Source of the DNA: Symbiodinium natans
Lineage: Eukaryota > Sar > Dinophyceae > Suessiales > Symbiodiniaceae
Assembly: GCA_905221605.1 (NCBI GenBank)
Contig: CAJNDS010000236.1
Coordinates: 1-64,000 of the forward strand
Reading direction: 5' to 3'
Length of the DNA stretch: 64,000 nucleotides
The notes below the pieces were generated by a model. That model did no database searches, was not told the origin of the DNA, and saw nothing but the letters and a program-made list of their open reading frames with translations. The position numbers and the translations under genes were made by a program. This document shows, piece after piece, positions 31,874-41,448 of the stretch (the stretch's first letter is position 1; every line of letters starts with the position of its first letter).

Positions 31874-32203
31874 TCAGCCTGCTGGTCCTCTTGCAACAGC
31901 TATGGAGAACTCATCACATGGGGGTTTCCAAAGATAGGAGTATTTGGGGGTAAGGGTTACCCCTATTTTGGGTAACTCATCACGTCGCTTCCACCAAATC
32001 GTTTCGCGCCGCCCTGCCTGGTGGGACTGGTGGGACTCTTCAGCCTCCTTCTCTTCCTTCTCTTCCTGCCTGGCCTGCGCATCGTCGTCGCTGTCAGTCT
32101 CGCTTTTCTTGCCTGGGGCAGGGAGCGTTGCCCTCCAAAGAGCTGCTGCCATATTGCAGACATTTGCAGACACCTTCTGCAGCAAAGGTGCGAGACTTGC
32201 CAT
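31874..32203 (-). CDS. Probable exon, acidic coiled region; possibly C-terminal to the J-domain exons
   Basis: An AG|G acceptor (GAGCAAG|GCTCGG) lies just upstream. The frame then reads ARQISMASLAPLLQKVSANV, a hydrophobic helix CNMAAALWRATL, an acidic stretch KKSETDSDDDAQARQEEKEE, then HQSHQAGRRETIWWKRRDEL. After DEL the frame runs through a family A element (31918-31973) and resumes DEFSIAVARGPAG before the stop. The element plus one target duplication is 66 bp and stop-free, so it adds 22 residues without a frameshift. The sequence just upstream (DPSKFQKAWLDLR) resembles the part of a J-domain that follows HPD. These exons may therefore belong to the gene at 32919-33346, but the splice path between them was not resolved. 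Confidence 0.45.
   Translation of the reverse strand: MASLAPLLQKVSANVCNMAAALWRATLPAPGKKSETDSDDDAQARQEEKEEKEAEESHQSHQAGRRETIWWKRRDELPKIGVTLTPKYSYLWKPPCDEFSIAVARGPAG
31918..31973 (+). mobile_element. Family A element inside a coding exon, 10-bp direct repeats
   Basis: The element ATGGGGGTTTCCAAAGATAG ... CCCCTATTTTGGGTA (56 bp) is flanked by the identical 10-mer AACTCATCAC at 31908-31917 and 31974-31983. Its right terminus is abbreviated compared with other copies. On the minus strand it is read in frame as part of the exon at 31874-32203. Confidence 0.8.
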
Positions 32204-32330
32204 CGAGATTTGCCGAGCCTTGCTCGAAGCTGCACCATGTGATGCGAAGATCTAGCCATGCTTTCTGAAACTTCGACGGGTCTTGGGTAAAGGTCGCAAG
32301 TGTGGCCGATTCGGCGATTCGGCGCAGTCA

Positions 32331-32415
32331 TATGGGGGTTTACAATAACAGGGGACTCCTGAAATGGACGCTGAAAATAGCAGCATAGTAGGATCCCCTT
32401 ATCATAAAGACCCCA
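32331..32415 (+). mobile_element. Family A short inverted-repeat element
   Basis: Left end TATGGGGGTTTACAATAACA, right end GGATCCCCTTATCATAAAGA and CCCCA. ATG lies at both borders. Telomere-type units (CCCTAAA) begin 7 bp after the right end. Confidence 0.65.
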
Positions 32416-32422
32416 ATGAGTC

Positions 32423-32472
32423 CTAAACCCTAAACCCTAAACCCGAAACCCGAAACCCTAAACCCTAAACCC
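32423..32472 (-). repeat. Telomere-type block
   Basis: About seven CCCTAAA units, two of them CCCGAAA. Confidence 0.9.
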
Positions 32473-32579
32473 ACCTGCTGAAGCCCCGAATGCCCTCCGA
32501 GGAACTCCTGCGCTGCTCCATGATCTTCTCGTAAGCCTCATGAAGCTCCTGGAACTCGGCCTTGTCGCCACCTCGCCGA

Positions 32580-32622
32580 CTTTAGGGTTTAGGGCTTAGG
32601 GTTTAGGGTTTTAGGGTTTAGT
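32580..32622 (+). repeat. Telomere-type block
   Basis: Six TTTAGGG-like units with one TTTTAGGG. It is followed by CTCACTCTCGCACAAGGCAG, a diverged copy of the segment next to the block at 7928. Confidence 0.85.
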
Positions 32623-32840
32623 CGCTCACTCTCGCACAAGGCAGGCAAGGTCCGTGGGTCCATTCGTCAAACTGTACTACCCCCTCTATATCATGTCAAG
32701 CTCAGACCAAGTGATCAGTCAGGCCCCAAGAAATGGCTCGTAGAAGAAAAGAAAAATATATGACGACCACATCGGTATGACTTCACACTGTGAAACCAAT
32801 CATGCGAGGGACATTCCTTTATTACCTGCATTGAACAAGA

Positions 32841-32898
32841 CTTTAGGGTTTAGGGTTTAGGGTTTAGGGTTTAGGGTTTAGGGTTTAGGGTTTAGGGT
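32841..32898 (+). repeat. Telomere-type block, 8 perfect units
   Basis: Eight TTTAGGG in a row. It lies in the expected intron or 3' region of the J-domain gene. Confidence 0.93.
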
Positions 32899-32918
32899 CT
32901 CTCAGTACTCCCGTTCTC

Positions 32919-33346
32919 TCATGTTCTCATTCCTCCCCCTTCTCTCCGATTGGTCCACTTCCAGTGTCTCAATCCTCTCCCTTTTCCTCCGAACTTTTCC
33001 CCCCCTCTGTGTGACGTGCAGCTGTGGTGAACCCTCGCTCGTGCGCCTTTGTCTGGATGGCACTGCATCGCAACGACGCGGTACGCCTTCTTGATTTCCT
33101 TTCGGTGCACTTGAGGACTTGGAAATACCCCTATAGATTCGCCTAGATTTGCCCCAGACAATCGCGAGCGAGTGCGTCTTCATGCGAGCGAACTGAAGAT
33201 GCTGCCCAAGACACTGCGTCCGAGGCATCGGGCGACACCCCTAGGATGGAGTAGGCAGAGTTCTCGTGCAGCCGCGCGATTTCGGCCACGATCTCGCTCT
33301 TGAAGCACATCTGTCCTGGCTCGTGGGTGGAGCACTGACTAGCCAT
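32919..33346 (-). CDS. J-domain (DnaJ-like) protein, 5' exons
   Basis: Exon 1 (33215-33346, 44 codons from ATG) ends NSAYSILGVSPDASDA. A GT donor follows, then a 116-nt intron and an acceptor AAAG|GAA. Exon 2 starts at 33098 and reads EIKKAYRVVAMQCHPDKG. Joined in phase 0 this gives helix I/II of a J-domain and the diagnostic HPD tripeptide, the motif that stimulates Hsp70 ATPase. The 3' border of exon 2 is uncertain (a GC or GA donor just after HPDK is possible). The open frame that continues to 32919 is basic and probably intronic. The N-terminus before the J-domain (FKSEIVAEIARLHEN) is short and helical with no signal peptide. The downstream exon at 31874-32203 may be the C-terminal part. 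Subfamily cannot be assigned. Confidence 0.75.
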
Positions 33347-33361
33347 CGGATGACGTAGGAC

Positions 33362-33698
33362 TCATAGCAGTTTAATAACAAAGCTTCCCAAAAAAATCCC
33401 CAGGAAAGTTGTGCTAAACTGCGCCGAGCATCTTAGGATGTACTCGTCCAATGCCCTATTTAGCTCCTCGAGCCTTTGCGTGGGCAAGCTGTCGGCCTGC
33501 ACTGCCAATAAGTACGGCAGGAAGGGAATCAAAAACTGGCTCTTTAGCTGTTCCAGTGAGCGGTGATGCGCCATGCCTCTGCAAGAAACGGTGGCGCACT
33601 TTTTGAGAGATCTGACAAGCCTCGAGCGCAGCTTCCGACGGCGTCAATTCTAGCCTTAGCGAAAGCACCATGCACATAGCCGAAAGACGGCCTGCCAA
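33362..33698 (-). CDS. Unknown protein, probable C-terminal exon(s) with hydrophobic tail
   Basis: The frame at 33362-33574 reads SLEQLKSQFLIPFLPYLLAV, then QADSLPTQRLEELNRALDEY and ILRCSAQFSTTFLGIFLG, ending SFVIKLL and TGA. The last 18 residues are hydrophobic and could be a tail anchor. Upstream, in another frame (to 33698), LSLRLELTPSEAALEACQIS then QKVRHRFLQRHG also looks coding. The two meet at GGCATGGCGCATCACC, so either a splice or a frameshift separates them. The TGA is in the same frame as, and 15 nt before, the ATG of the J-domain gene. I do not recognise the family. Confidence 0.45.
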
Positions 33699-33702
33699 CT
33701 CC

Positions 33703-33782
33703 CCTAAACCCTAAACCCTAAACCCTAAACCCTAAACCCTAATTAAACCCTAAACCCTAAACCCTAAACCCTAAACCCTAAG
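33703..33782 (-). repeat. Telomere-type array
   Basis: About eleven CCCTAAA units with one interruption (CCTAATTAAACC). It abuts the upstream exon candidate of the 33362-33698 gene. Confidence 0.93.
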
Positions 33783-34142
33783 CCACCTTCGGCCACGTGC
33801 TCAACAACTGCTGCGCTCCTGTAAGGCCAGTTTGCACCTGAGCGGCTCCCGTGCCAACGCCAGGTCGTCCAGCACAAAGCATGTCGAGGAAATCTGCGGC
33901 CGGCAGTTTTGGTCTGCTCGTTTGGAGGCTTGGCTACTTGGAAGGTTTGAGGAGGAACCTGGATGGTAGTCAACTGGCCATCATGCACTTGATCAGCTAC
34001 TCTGTCTTAGTTCGCAACTTCTGAGAGACTAAGAACGCTTTCGTTACATATATGAGAGCCTTAACTCTGTGCCCTTCAGCGATGGCCCGACCATCACAGC
34101 CATGCTGAGAGGTTGCTGAGCCCGCTTTGGTAACTTACAACC

Positions 34143-34236
34143 TTGGATGTTCCCCCTGATACTAACAGCTCTTAATGGGGGGTTATAGTACCCCCTATTG
34201 GAATCCCGACAAAGGAGCTGTTAGTATAAGGGGGAA
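34143..34236 (+). mobile_element. Family B element whose right end is replaced by telomere repeats
   Basis: The left end TTGGATGTTCCCCCTGATAC, inner arms CTAACAGCTCTTAATGGGG and GGAGCTGTTAGTATAAGGGG, then AAACCCTAAACCC begins where GGGAACATCCCAA would be expected. The terminal CATCCCAA is missing and CCCTAAA units start at 34235. Confidence 0.75.
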
Positions 34237-34284
34237 ACCCTAAACCCTAAACCCTAAACCCTAAACCCTAAACCCTAAACCCAG
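34235..34284 (-). repeat. Telomere-type block abutting a family B element
   Basis: Seven CCCTAAA units starting at the truncated end of the family B copy. Confidence 0.93.
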
Positions 34285-34289
34285 AACCA

Positions 34290-35395
34290 TCGAGACTGAG
34301 GCTACGTAGCTTGCCGGCTTGGAGTCAGGCGGAGTCCTTTGGACGAAGGCTCGTGCGGTCCCGCAGTTGGTCTGAATAAGATTAAAAGTCTGGGACTTAT
34401 AGCTAAGTAGGTCAGCTAAGTCAGCTATGTGGCTAAGTCCACCAATCCCGCAGCACACAGCCGCAGAACACACAATCCACTGAGCTGAGCTGGCCAAGTA
34501 GTGACAAAGTGACCCAACGAAACCCATAGCCCACAGCATCGGAATTGGCGGAACAGCAAAACTGGGCTTGGAAGCAGGATTAAAATGAATGAGCTGCGTG
34601 CCTCTACTTGCTGGAAACACCCTAAGTGACGCAGTCAAGCAGGTGCAACAACTTGTTAACTTGTCGGCAATCAGCCATCAGGCCATCAGCCATCAGCTGG
34701 CCATCAGAATGCAGCAGACGTTGTTCTAGTTCTGCTCGCAGAACGGCTCAACACTCTTAGCTGTCTTAGCTGCTCTTTGGCCGTTGCTTGTACCAGACAT
34801 GCTCCACACACGTCAAGTCTGCTGCTTAAAAGCTAGATCATGCTAGATCTCCCCGAACAACAAAGGAGGCCAAGCTCTCAAGTCTGCGATCGCTTGGAGC
34901 TGACTTTCTGCATCCTCAGTCGGCGCTTCTTCTCGCCCGCATCACAGATGTGGCAGAAGAGGCAAGTTCGGCCTCCGGCTGGTGCAAGCTTGGCGGCTCA
35001 CTGATAGTGATTGGGGTGTGTGTGATTCTGCATGCTGGCACTATGCTGGACACAGGTCACAGGGAAGCCTGACACGCAGCGGTTCTTATGGAAGAAGGCG
35101 CAAGGTCGACATTCATCTGTGGCATGAGCACCAGACCCAATACCTCGGCGAATGCTTAAACCCTGCAAGCTGTGGTTCCCTGCACGAGGCGGCTTTCTGG
35201 ACACAACGTGCTAGAAAAGGGCCATCGGCCACCGCAAAAGAAAGCTGAAAGAATTGTGCCAGCGTTGCTTGGGAGAGCTTCCGAGCCAAGGATTGCTGAC
35301 TGTGCCACCTGCCCAGGCAGCAAGCAGATCACACAAAATCCCGCATGCAAAAACTCGTACAGCTTTGGCAAGTCTGTTCCACCTGCTCATGCTAT
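34290..35395. other. No recognisable gene
   Basis: Contains short direct repeats (GCCATCAGCCATCAG near 34672-34705, GTCAGCTAAGTCAGCTA near 34412) and no frame with a motif. Confidence 0.45.
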
Positions 35396-35399
35396 ACTG

Positions 35400-37516
35400 C
35401 TATAGTACTGAAGTACTGTTGGCTTGAATGCCTTGCAGCGATATGCGGTTTCTACTGTGACAGTGAAAATCATTTGTCTTCACCAGAGTGCACAAAAGAT
35501 GCTTGAAGATCCGCACGACGGGGCCGGCCTCGAGGTTATGTGTGGACAATGCCGACATCTGGTGGCTCTGGTGGCTCGGTGACATCGGTGACATCGGTGA
35601 CATCGGTGACATCGGTGACATCGGTGACATCGGTGTTTGCTGGGTCCACTGGGCCTGGGCCTGTGGACGCGCCCGGGATGCTTGCGCTGCTTGCACCCTT
35701 CGATGGTACTCGGCTGAGAGATCGCTCGTTCCTAGAGTCCCAACTCGTGGAACTGCCGATGGCACAGCGTAGTAGGTCGTGCTGCAAACCGGCGTCGTGA
35801 CAGGAGCTGGCCGATATGGGCTTGCGCCGCTTTTCAACGGAGTCCTGGCCTCCGCTGACTCTGCCATTGGCTTTGCCATTGGCTTTTCTGCGTTTGCTGG
35901 TGGCTTTGCTGGGGCGGGTTCGGAAGACTTCTCGAAAACACGTGGAGACGGCTCTGGCGTCTGCACGGAGGGTTCGGCATCTTCACTCTCGCCGCACATG
36001 CTGCGATCATCACCACACTCGCTGGCCGGGCAGGAGTGCACCCCTCTGATGTCTTTATACCACTGCTTCAGAGGAGGCGCGTCGCTTACATCGAAGAAAG
36101 TGTTCCGGACTCCAAGCAGATTGTCCTGGTCAGAAGAACCCAACATGTTCAAGATCATGATGGCTTGCAGCGCTGCATCGTTTGTCTAAAAATGCTTTGC
36201 TTACTTGGTGATGGACCGCACCCTCATGTGATGCCAAGATGCCTCCGGACTTTCCATATTGTTGCCAGCCACATTGTCGTATGATGCCGTTGTGCCGAAT
36301 AGCAAGGAAGCCATGGCTGCGAGTTGGGCACTAAAGAATTGGTTGGTGCGAAATCCCTTGCTTGCTGCACCAAAATCACCAAATAACAACATCTGCACCG
36401 AAGACTTTGGGCCGGCGACGACATGCATGATCTGCCCACGATATGGATATCGCAAAATTTGCTCATGTGCGCGGGTCAAAACCTCACTCGGTGCGAGCTT
36501 GAGCTGAAAGGGCAGTCAGAGCGACAACTCTGCCAAATTCCTTCTGCCATCACTTCGCATTTTCTTGCACGCATTTTGGCGTTCTACCTGTGCCTCGAGA
36601 ATGCGACAGCGAGTACCGAACATGCCGATCAAGGCCACGTCCGACTGTTAGGGGATTTGGTTTCGTCTGCCCTTGCCCACCTCCTCTGCTGGTTCTGGGG
36701 TGAGGGGCCCAGCTTCTCCACAGAAAGCACGGATGACCTCCATGGCCACCTCTGGGATTTGAAGCGTCTACCGCATGGCGGCCTACTGCTTGCAATCCTC
36801 ATGCGGCGGTTTCCGAAAATAGGAGACCCCTTAAAACAGACCCCAAGTAGTAGGTTCTCCTTAAAGAATCCCAAGAAGGTACCCTCAATATCGTAAACAC
36901 CCATGTATAGTGGAAGCAGAACGACAGAACGACGCGGAGCCTGCAGCTTCAAGTAGCCGCGAGCAGGTCCACCCCTGCTGGGGTGGCCCCGGAGGCACTG
37001 CCGGCGGTATGCCAAGGACACCTCCTGCAAGAACCGCTGCAGTTGTGGCCAACGAGATTCCGGATATCCGCCATCAAAAACGCCAAGATACCTTCTGAAA
37101 CCTTCATGCATCTTCGTGTGCCTGCAGGCCCTGGAGCTCGGAACCGCCCGCACGACAAGCAGTACCTAGCATCCGGCCTCCACCATGACTCCAGACCAAT
37201 CACCTTCCTTGGCCTTGGCCTCACTGAAGCCGAGGATCTCGAAGGACTCCTTTTTTGGTGGATTGGCGGATATGTTTCGCATTGTGGTGCCAGCAGGCGC
37301 AAGCCCGGCCTTCACGGCATCAGCTGGAGTCTTGGAGAAGATCTCCTGATGGAGCCAGTCGGCTTCGTTGTATCCGCCTGAAGATGCTTGACAACTCTGC
37401 ACCAAGTTGCCCGTCAGGAGGCAACAAAAGTCAAAAATCAATGCCACCCAAGAGCCAACTATCGCACCAAGTGGTCCTCCGAGCACCTGGACAACGATGC
37501 AACTATCACGAATCAC
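35400..37516 (-). CDS. Multi-exon gene, unknown protein with (MSP)6 repeat
   Basis: Several protein-like minus-strand segments lie in order. Near 37200-37350: PADAVKAGLAPAGTTMRNIS. Near 37020: RFLQEVSLAYRRQCLRG. Near 36750: IPEVAMEVIRAFCGEAGPLT. Near 36580: VERQNACKKMRSDG. At 36250-36470: HEQILRYPYRGQIMHVVAGP then NQFFSAQLAAMASLLFGTTA. The last large exon, 35400-36180, reads TNDAALQAIMILNMLGSSDQ then NTFFDVSDAPPLKQWYKDIR. It continues with an acidic/Pro-rich tail and six MSP tripeptides (35578-35631, encoded by a 9-bp repeat). Stops between segments imply introns; one well-phased possibility is a 93-nt intron with a GAG|GT donor and CACAG|G acceptor near 36560-36680. The true end of the last exon is uncertain. 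A family A element (36801-36905) lies in a presumed intron. No family is recognised. Confidence 0.45.
35578..35634 (+). repeat. 9-bp tandem repeat (GGTGACATC)6
   Basis: Six perfect copies. On the minus strand, in the frame of the surrounding exon, they encode (MSP)6. Because 9 is a multiple of 3, copy-number change would not shift the frame. Confidence 0.95.
36801..36905 (+). mobile_element. Family A short inverted-repeat element
   Basis: Left end ATGCGGCGGTTTCCGAAAAT, right end CCCTCAATATCGTAAACACC and CATG. The ends are imperfect inverted repeats, with CATG at both borders. The interior AGGAGACCCCTTAAAACAGA and TAGTAGGTTCTCC resembles other copies. Confidence 0.65.
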
Positions 37517-37558
37517 GATCTGTGTGCGCGCATGGATACTTCAACACCATGAATATTC

Positions 37559-37624
37559 AACCCTAAACCCTAAACCCTAAACCCTAGACCCTAAACCCTA
37601 AACCCTAAACCCTAAACCCTAAAA
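37559..37624 (-). repeat. Telomere-type array
   Basis: Nine CCCTAAA units, one CCCTAGA. It lies immediately upstream (minus-strand sense) of the 35400-37516 gene. Confidence 0.93.
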
Positions 37625-38021
37625 CACCACACACAGCACCTCAAGCTCGCAGCCGCTGGAGAGCTTGAAGTTCGAAAGAACCGTCAAAGCCTTGTCCATG
37701 ACCACCTGGAAAGATGTCCAGGCTTGCGCTGACCATGCAGGGATGGTGTGCCCAAAGCTGGAGTACACGGGCAAATGACGGCAAGGAACTTACGTACTGC
37801 ACTTCTTGCTTGCTACTGGTTTCGTTTCGCTATGGAGAGGAAACAGCCAAAGAACACACAGAATTCCCTAAACGAGTACAAACGAGTACATGGCGTTCTT
37901 GTTCATTCCGGCCCATGAATACAGAAGCTTAATACTTAGACGCAAGTTTACGAGAGTCGCACGAGACATCCACAGGCGAACCCTGAGGAGAGGAGGGTCT
38001 GTGGGGGCTTTCTCAGTTCCT

Positions 38022-38068
38022 AAACCCTAAACCCTAAACCCTAAACCCTAAACCCTAAACCCTAAACC
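38022..38068 (-). repeat. Telomere-type array
   Basis: Seven perfect CCCTAAA units. Confidence 0.93.
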
Positions 38069-38187
38069 TGTTCTCCAAGGCACGTGGGAGCACTGCAGGC
38101 CCTCCGTGAGACCCAGCAGCCACCGCCGCACTTCGCTGGTGATCTCTGGGCCAAGCTCGGAACGCTCCAGGCCTTTTGCCCCGCACA

Positions 38188-38404
38188 GTATTTACGTATA
38201 TATATATATATATATGCACATCATTATTGAATATTATATTGTATTATATTGCATAGATTATACTCTAGAATGTTCTATCAATGTGTATTATACTAGATGA
38301 TATAATATATTAAAGTATATTCTATGTATTACATGATTATATATATATATATAAGAAAGTAGAATATCATGATATATAAATAAGTAAATATATATATATA
38401 TATA
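38188..38404. repeat. AT-rich low-complexity block
   Basis: TA dinucleotide runs (38197-38213, 38339-38353, 38389-38403) around AT-rich sequence with several ATTATATT-type repeats. No gene. Confidence 0.85.
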
Positions 38405-38653
38405 CAACATTGGAGCACAGCTGCTTGTTTTACCGCATGCAGTGTTTCAGTTCTGTTAAGAGCCTTCCAGCTCTTGCAATTAGTTGCGTGGGATCTCTTC
38501 GTGTCTTCGTGGTTCCGGTGACACCAAACACATCTGTGCCATCCGAGTCGGATCCGCGGCCTCCTCCCGTGCTCTGCGGCCGACGCCAGTCGCAGCTCAC
38601 CGCCGCCCTGTGCATCGGCTGTTCTACAATCTTATTGCGGTCCTTGCTATAAG

Positions 38654-38702
38654 GGAATCCTACGATTTGGGGTCAATATTAGGGGTCCCTTATTTTCATA
38701 AG
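38654..38702 (+). mobile_element. Family A element, right half only
   Basis: GGGAATCCTACGATTTGGGG then TTATTTTCATAAGCCCC closely matches the right half of the copy at 43399-43487 (GGGAATCCTACGATTTGGAG; TTTTCGTAAACCCCC). Confidence 0.6.
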
Positions 38703-38709
38703 CCCCGGC

Positions 38710-40165
38710 TCAAATAGGCGTGTCTTGTTGAAAAGACCGGGCCTGTTACAAGCCCCCTGTACAGCTGTGTTTTTGGCACGCGGCCTTGTAAAGTTGTAAA
38801 GGTTTCAAACTGAGACCAGGCACCATCATGTAGCCAAGGAGCGGAACTTTGGGCGGATTGCATTCTGAACAGGGCTCACATTGCAAATGACCTCGGGGGG
38901 CCACCAGAACGTGCCACAGGGACCCTGGCTCGACCCCGGAGGAGTAAACTGAGTAAACTCTTAGCATCAAAACCGACTGTTACGTGCTAATCGCAGTAAT
39001 TCTCTGCCGGGCCCCCTGCCCAGGCCCTGGGAGGTCGGCCGCCGCAAGGTGCCCAGTCGCCCAGGCTTGGCACTGACGCTGCGGGCACCTCCTGCAGATC
39101 CGAACAGAAGACGTCAGGAAATTGACAGCACACACGCTTTGCTGCGGGCTCTGCAGCTGACTGCCAGGAAAGGACGGAAAAGGTCCAGTCCTGGCAGGTG
39201 AACCAAGGCTGTAGGCCGCACTTTGTCGGAGCGGCGTTGGACCTGCGGTGTCACTGCTGTGAGTGTGAACTCCAATGCTGCGTATCTCTGTGCTTCTCTG
39301 TGCCACCAGAATTTAGATTGGTTAAAGGCGCACGTAGTACGACTGGTGACCCGCAACGCTGGTCACACGATTCTTCTCACATCTTGTCTTCTTTCAAAGG
39401 GTTAAGTTAAGACTCGTACCTCTATATTGTGCCGCTAAAGGTTTCCCTTAATGTACTGCAAATATGGCCAGTATATTCCCTTCGCGGATCATTAGAAAGG
39501 GTGCCCAAACCCAGGTTCCCGTAATTCTTACCCTGAGCGAGGCCTGATTCCGACAATTAGTTTGCTAAGGCTCACTTCCTCAAAGCTCGATGCAGCTTGG
39601 CAGCCAACGGGGGCGGCTCCCGCAGGCTGTGGTCAACCTGACGCACAGCAAGGCAAGGCACGGCAAACTAGCGCAAAACATTGCGAGGGAAGGATTAGTG
39701 AGGGTGCTGATGGGTGTCGCTCCATCGCGAAGACCGTTAATGCAGAGCTCCCGAGCCACCTTTACTGATTTCTTTCATCTCGAAACTTCCTTGGAATCTG
39801 CAATGCAAATGCAAGGTGCGCCTCGGTCACTTCGGCCTCTTCCGTGTGCTCTTCTGCAGGCTGCGTCCTGTGCCTGAGCACAGCAACAATGCCCAGAGGC
39901 TGCTGCTTTGAGAAGGTGCTCGAGACCTTCCATGACATGTCTTAGAATATTAAGGAGAGGGCTGTGCTGGTGATAGGCTGCGGTCTGCCGAGGTCTCCTT
40001 GGTCTGCACGGCATCCTCAACATCCTCGGCATCCCCGGCATCCTTGGCGAAGAAAAAGCGTGGAGGTGGCTTCGAAGCATCAGATCGATCAGCTCTGCAA
40101 CTCAGAGAGCTGCAGTAGCACACACGACTCTCCCACAGTCAGCCACAAACACGAATGCAGCGATG
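38710..40165. other. No recognisable gene
   Basis: Overlapping open frames only. A minus-strand segment near 39790-39900 (QPAEEHTEEAEVTEAHLAFA) could be an exon of the Pro-rich gene upstream of it, but no splice path was found. Confidence 0.4.
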
Positions 40166-40171
40166 CACATA

Positions 40172-41011
40172 TTAAACAAGCACATCCGGCCGTCCTCCGT
40201 GGTATGCTCCCTTTCCTGGCCCGCGCTTCCTTGGTAGGGCTTGTTGAGCAGCTGTCAAGACTCTCCACATGTGGGCAATCTGGTGAGGCGTGCGCAAACA
40301 GGATGCGAGCAAGGAGCCGTTCAAGCACTCAGCGGGCGCCATTGTTGCCCTCTGCTGAGAGGCCTCATCCTGTCTTGGGCCATGTTTCAGTGGATGGCCT
40401 GGAGGCGCGTGAAAAGGCCCAAAGAAAAGCCCAAAGGACTCAAAGGACGGGCGCTGTGCTGCGGGTGGACTGGAGCCTCTGTCGGCCTCGCAGTCCTTGG
40501 GTGACTGAATACGTTCGTGCTCAGGGCTCCGAGCTGCCCTCGCGGAGGACCCGTTCGGCCCATTTTGGGCCGGCTGCGGCATGCGCAGTGGAGGCGGGCT
40601 GAGGGACTGGGGCTGAGCTGCGATCGGGCTGGTGAGCGGGCTGGTGAGCGGGCTGCTCCACTGGCTGCCCCGGGGCTGCATCTCTGATGTGCGCCTCCCG
40701 GCTGGAGGAAGGTCCGAATGGGACTGCGCACGGCGAGATGGCAAGTGGGGAACACTTTGGCGCACTCTGTGCGGCAAAGCTCCTTGTGGGGTAGGTTGTG
40801 GGACTTGTGGATGTTGGGGCCGGAAGGTTGGGCTTAACACCTTTGGTTGAACTCCTTCCGGCCGCATTTTCGGAGGGCTGGGGCTTGGGCTGTGCTCTGT
40901 GCGGTACATTGGTGGTGTCTTCGGTATCAGGGCCGGTGGTGACGCGGGAGGCGGCTGCTGTGCAGCCTGCCACACTGGCGAGCCCATGGCGGCAGGAAGC
41001 CAGTCTGCCAC
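40172..41011 (-). CDS. Pro/Ser-rich protein, large exon
   Basis: A 279-codon minus-strand frame, the longest in the window that is not a repeat artefact apart from the 5'-nucleotidase first exon. It reads MADWLPAAMGSPVWQAAQQP and then a long proline/serine/glutamine-rich region with SPSPSPPK and SSPLTSPLTSPIAAQPQS. This is typical of disordered regions with SP/TP phosphorylation sites. No folded domain is visible. The start Met may be internal, since the frame before it continues past a possible AG|G acceptor near 41025. The part after about residue 200 loses the Pro/Ser bias and may be intronic. A plus-strand frame overlaps but shows no comparable pattern. Confidence 0.45.
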   Translation of the reverse strand: MADWLPAAMGSPVWQAAQQPPPASPPALIPKTPPMYRTEHSPSPSPPKMRPEGVQPKVLSPTFRPQHPQVPQPTPQGALPHRVRQSVPHLPSRRAQSHSDLPPAGRRTSEMQPRGSQWSSPLTSPLTSPIAAQPQSLSPPPLRMPQPAQNGPNGSSARAARSPEHERIQSPKDCEADRGSSPPAAQRPSFESFGLFFGPFHAPPGHPLKHGPRQDEASQQRATMAPAECLNGSLLASCLRTPHQIAHMWRVLTAAQQALPRKRGPGKGAYHGGRPDVLV

Positions 41012-41014
41012 CTC

Positions 41015-41440
41015 TGCCTGCCGACCTCCAAGGCGGGAAAGATGATAAGTACAGCTAAGACACTGCGCTGACTAAGATCCGATAGTGATGCAATCTGGTA
41101 CAGCTGCGCACACGCACACTCAAGAGGCGGACTCGTACTTTGCACGCCTGTTGCCGGGGCCGCGGTCGCGACGGGCCTGTCCAGGAAACTTCTTGCCGGT
41201 GCTTGAAAGTATACGGCAGTTTTCCCCAGATTCCAGACAACCCGCAGCCTTTTTGGTGCTTTTTGGTGATCGATCTTCAAACACTGTGGGCTGTTTTGCA
41301 AGATCGCCAGTTCATGCACAAGCTAAAGATTTGCAGGACGCACGACTTATGTGGCCCGGCCTGGATGCTCCGAACGCAGGGTTTGCATTCAGGGTCCTTC
41401 CAGCAAAATCTGTGCAGAGCCTTGGCCTCCTCAAGTAGAG
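41015..41440. other. No recognisable gene
   Basis: Open frames on both strands without motifs. The region could hold upstream exons of the Pro/Ser-rich gene. Confidence 0.4.
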
Positions 41441-41448
41441 TAGCATGG

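Noticed and set aside
36150-36680. Possible ultra-short introns (about 19-36 nt) in the 35400-37516 gene
   Set aside because: The stop-containing gaps could be read as 36-nt introns, but longer introns with AG|G acceptors (for example 93 nt ending CACAG|G) fit the rules of the neighbouring gene better.
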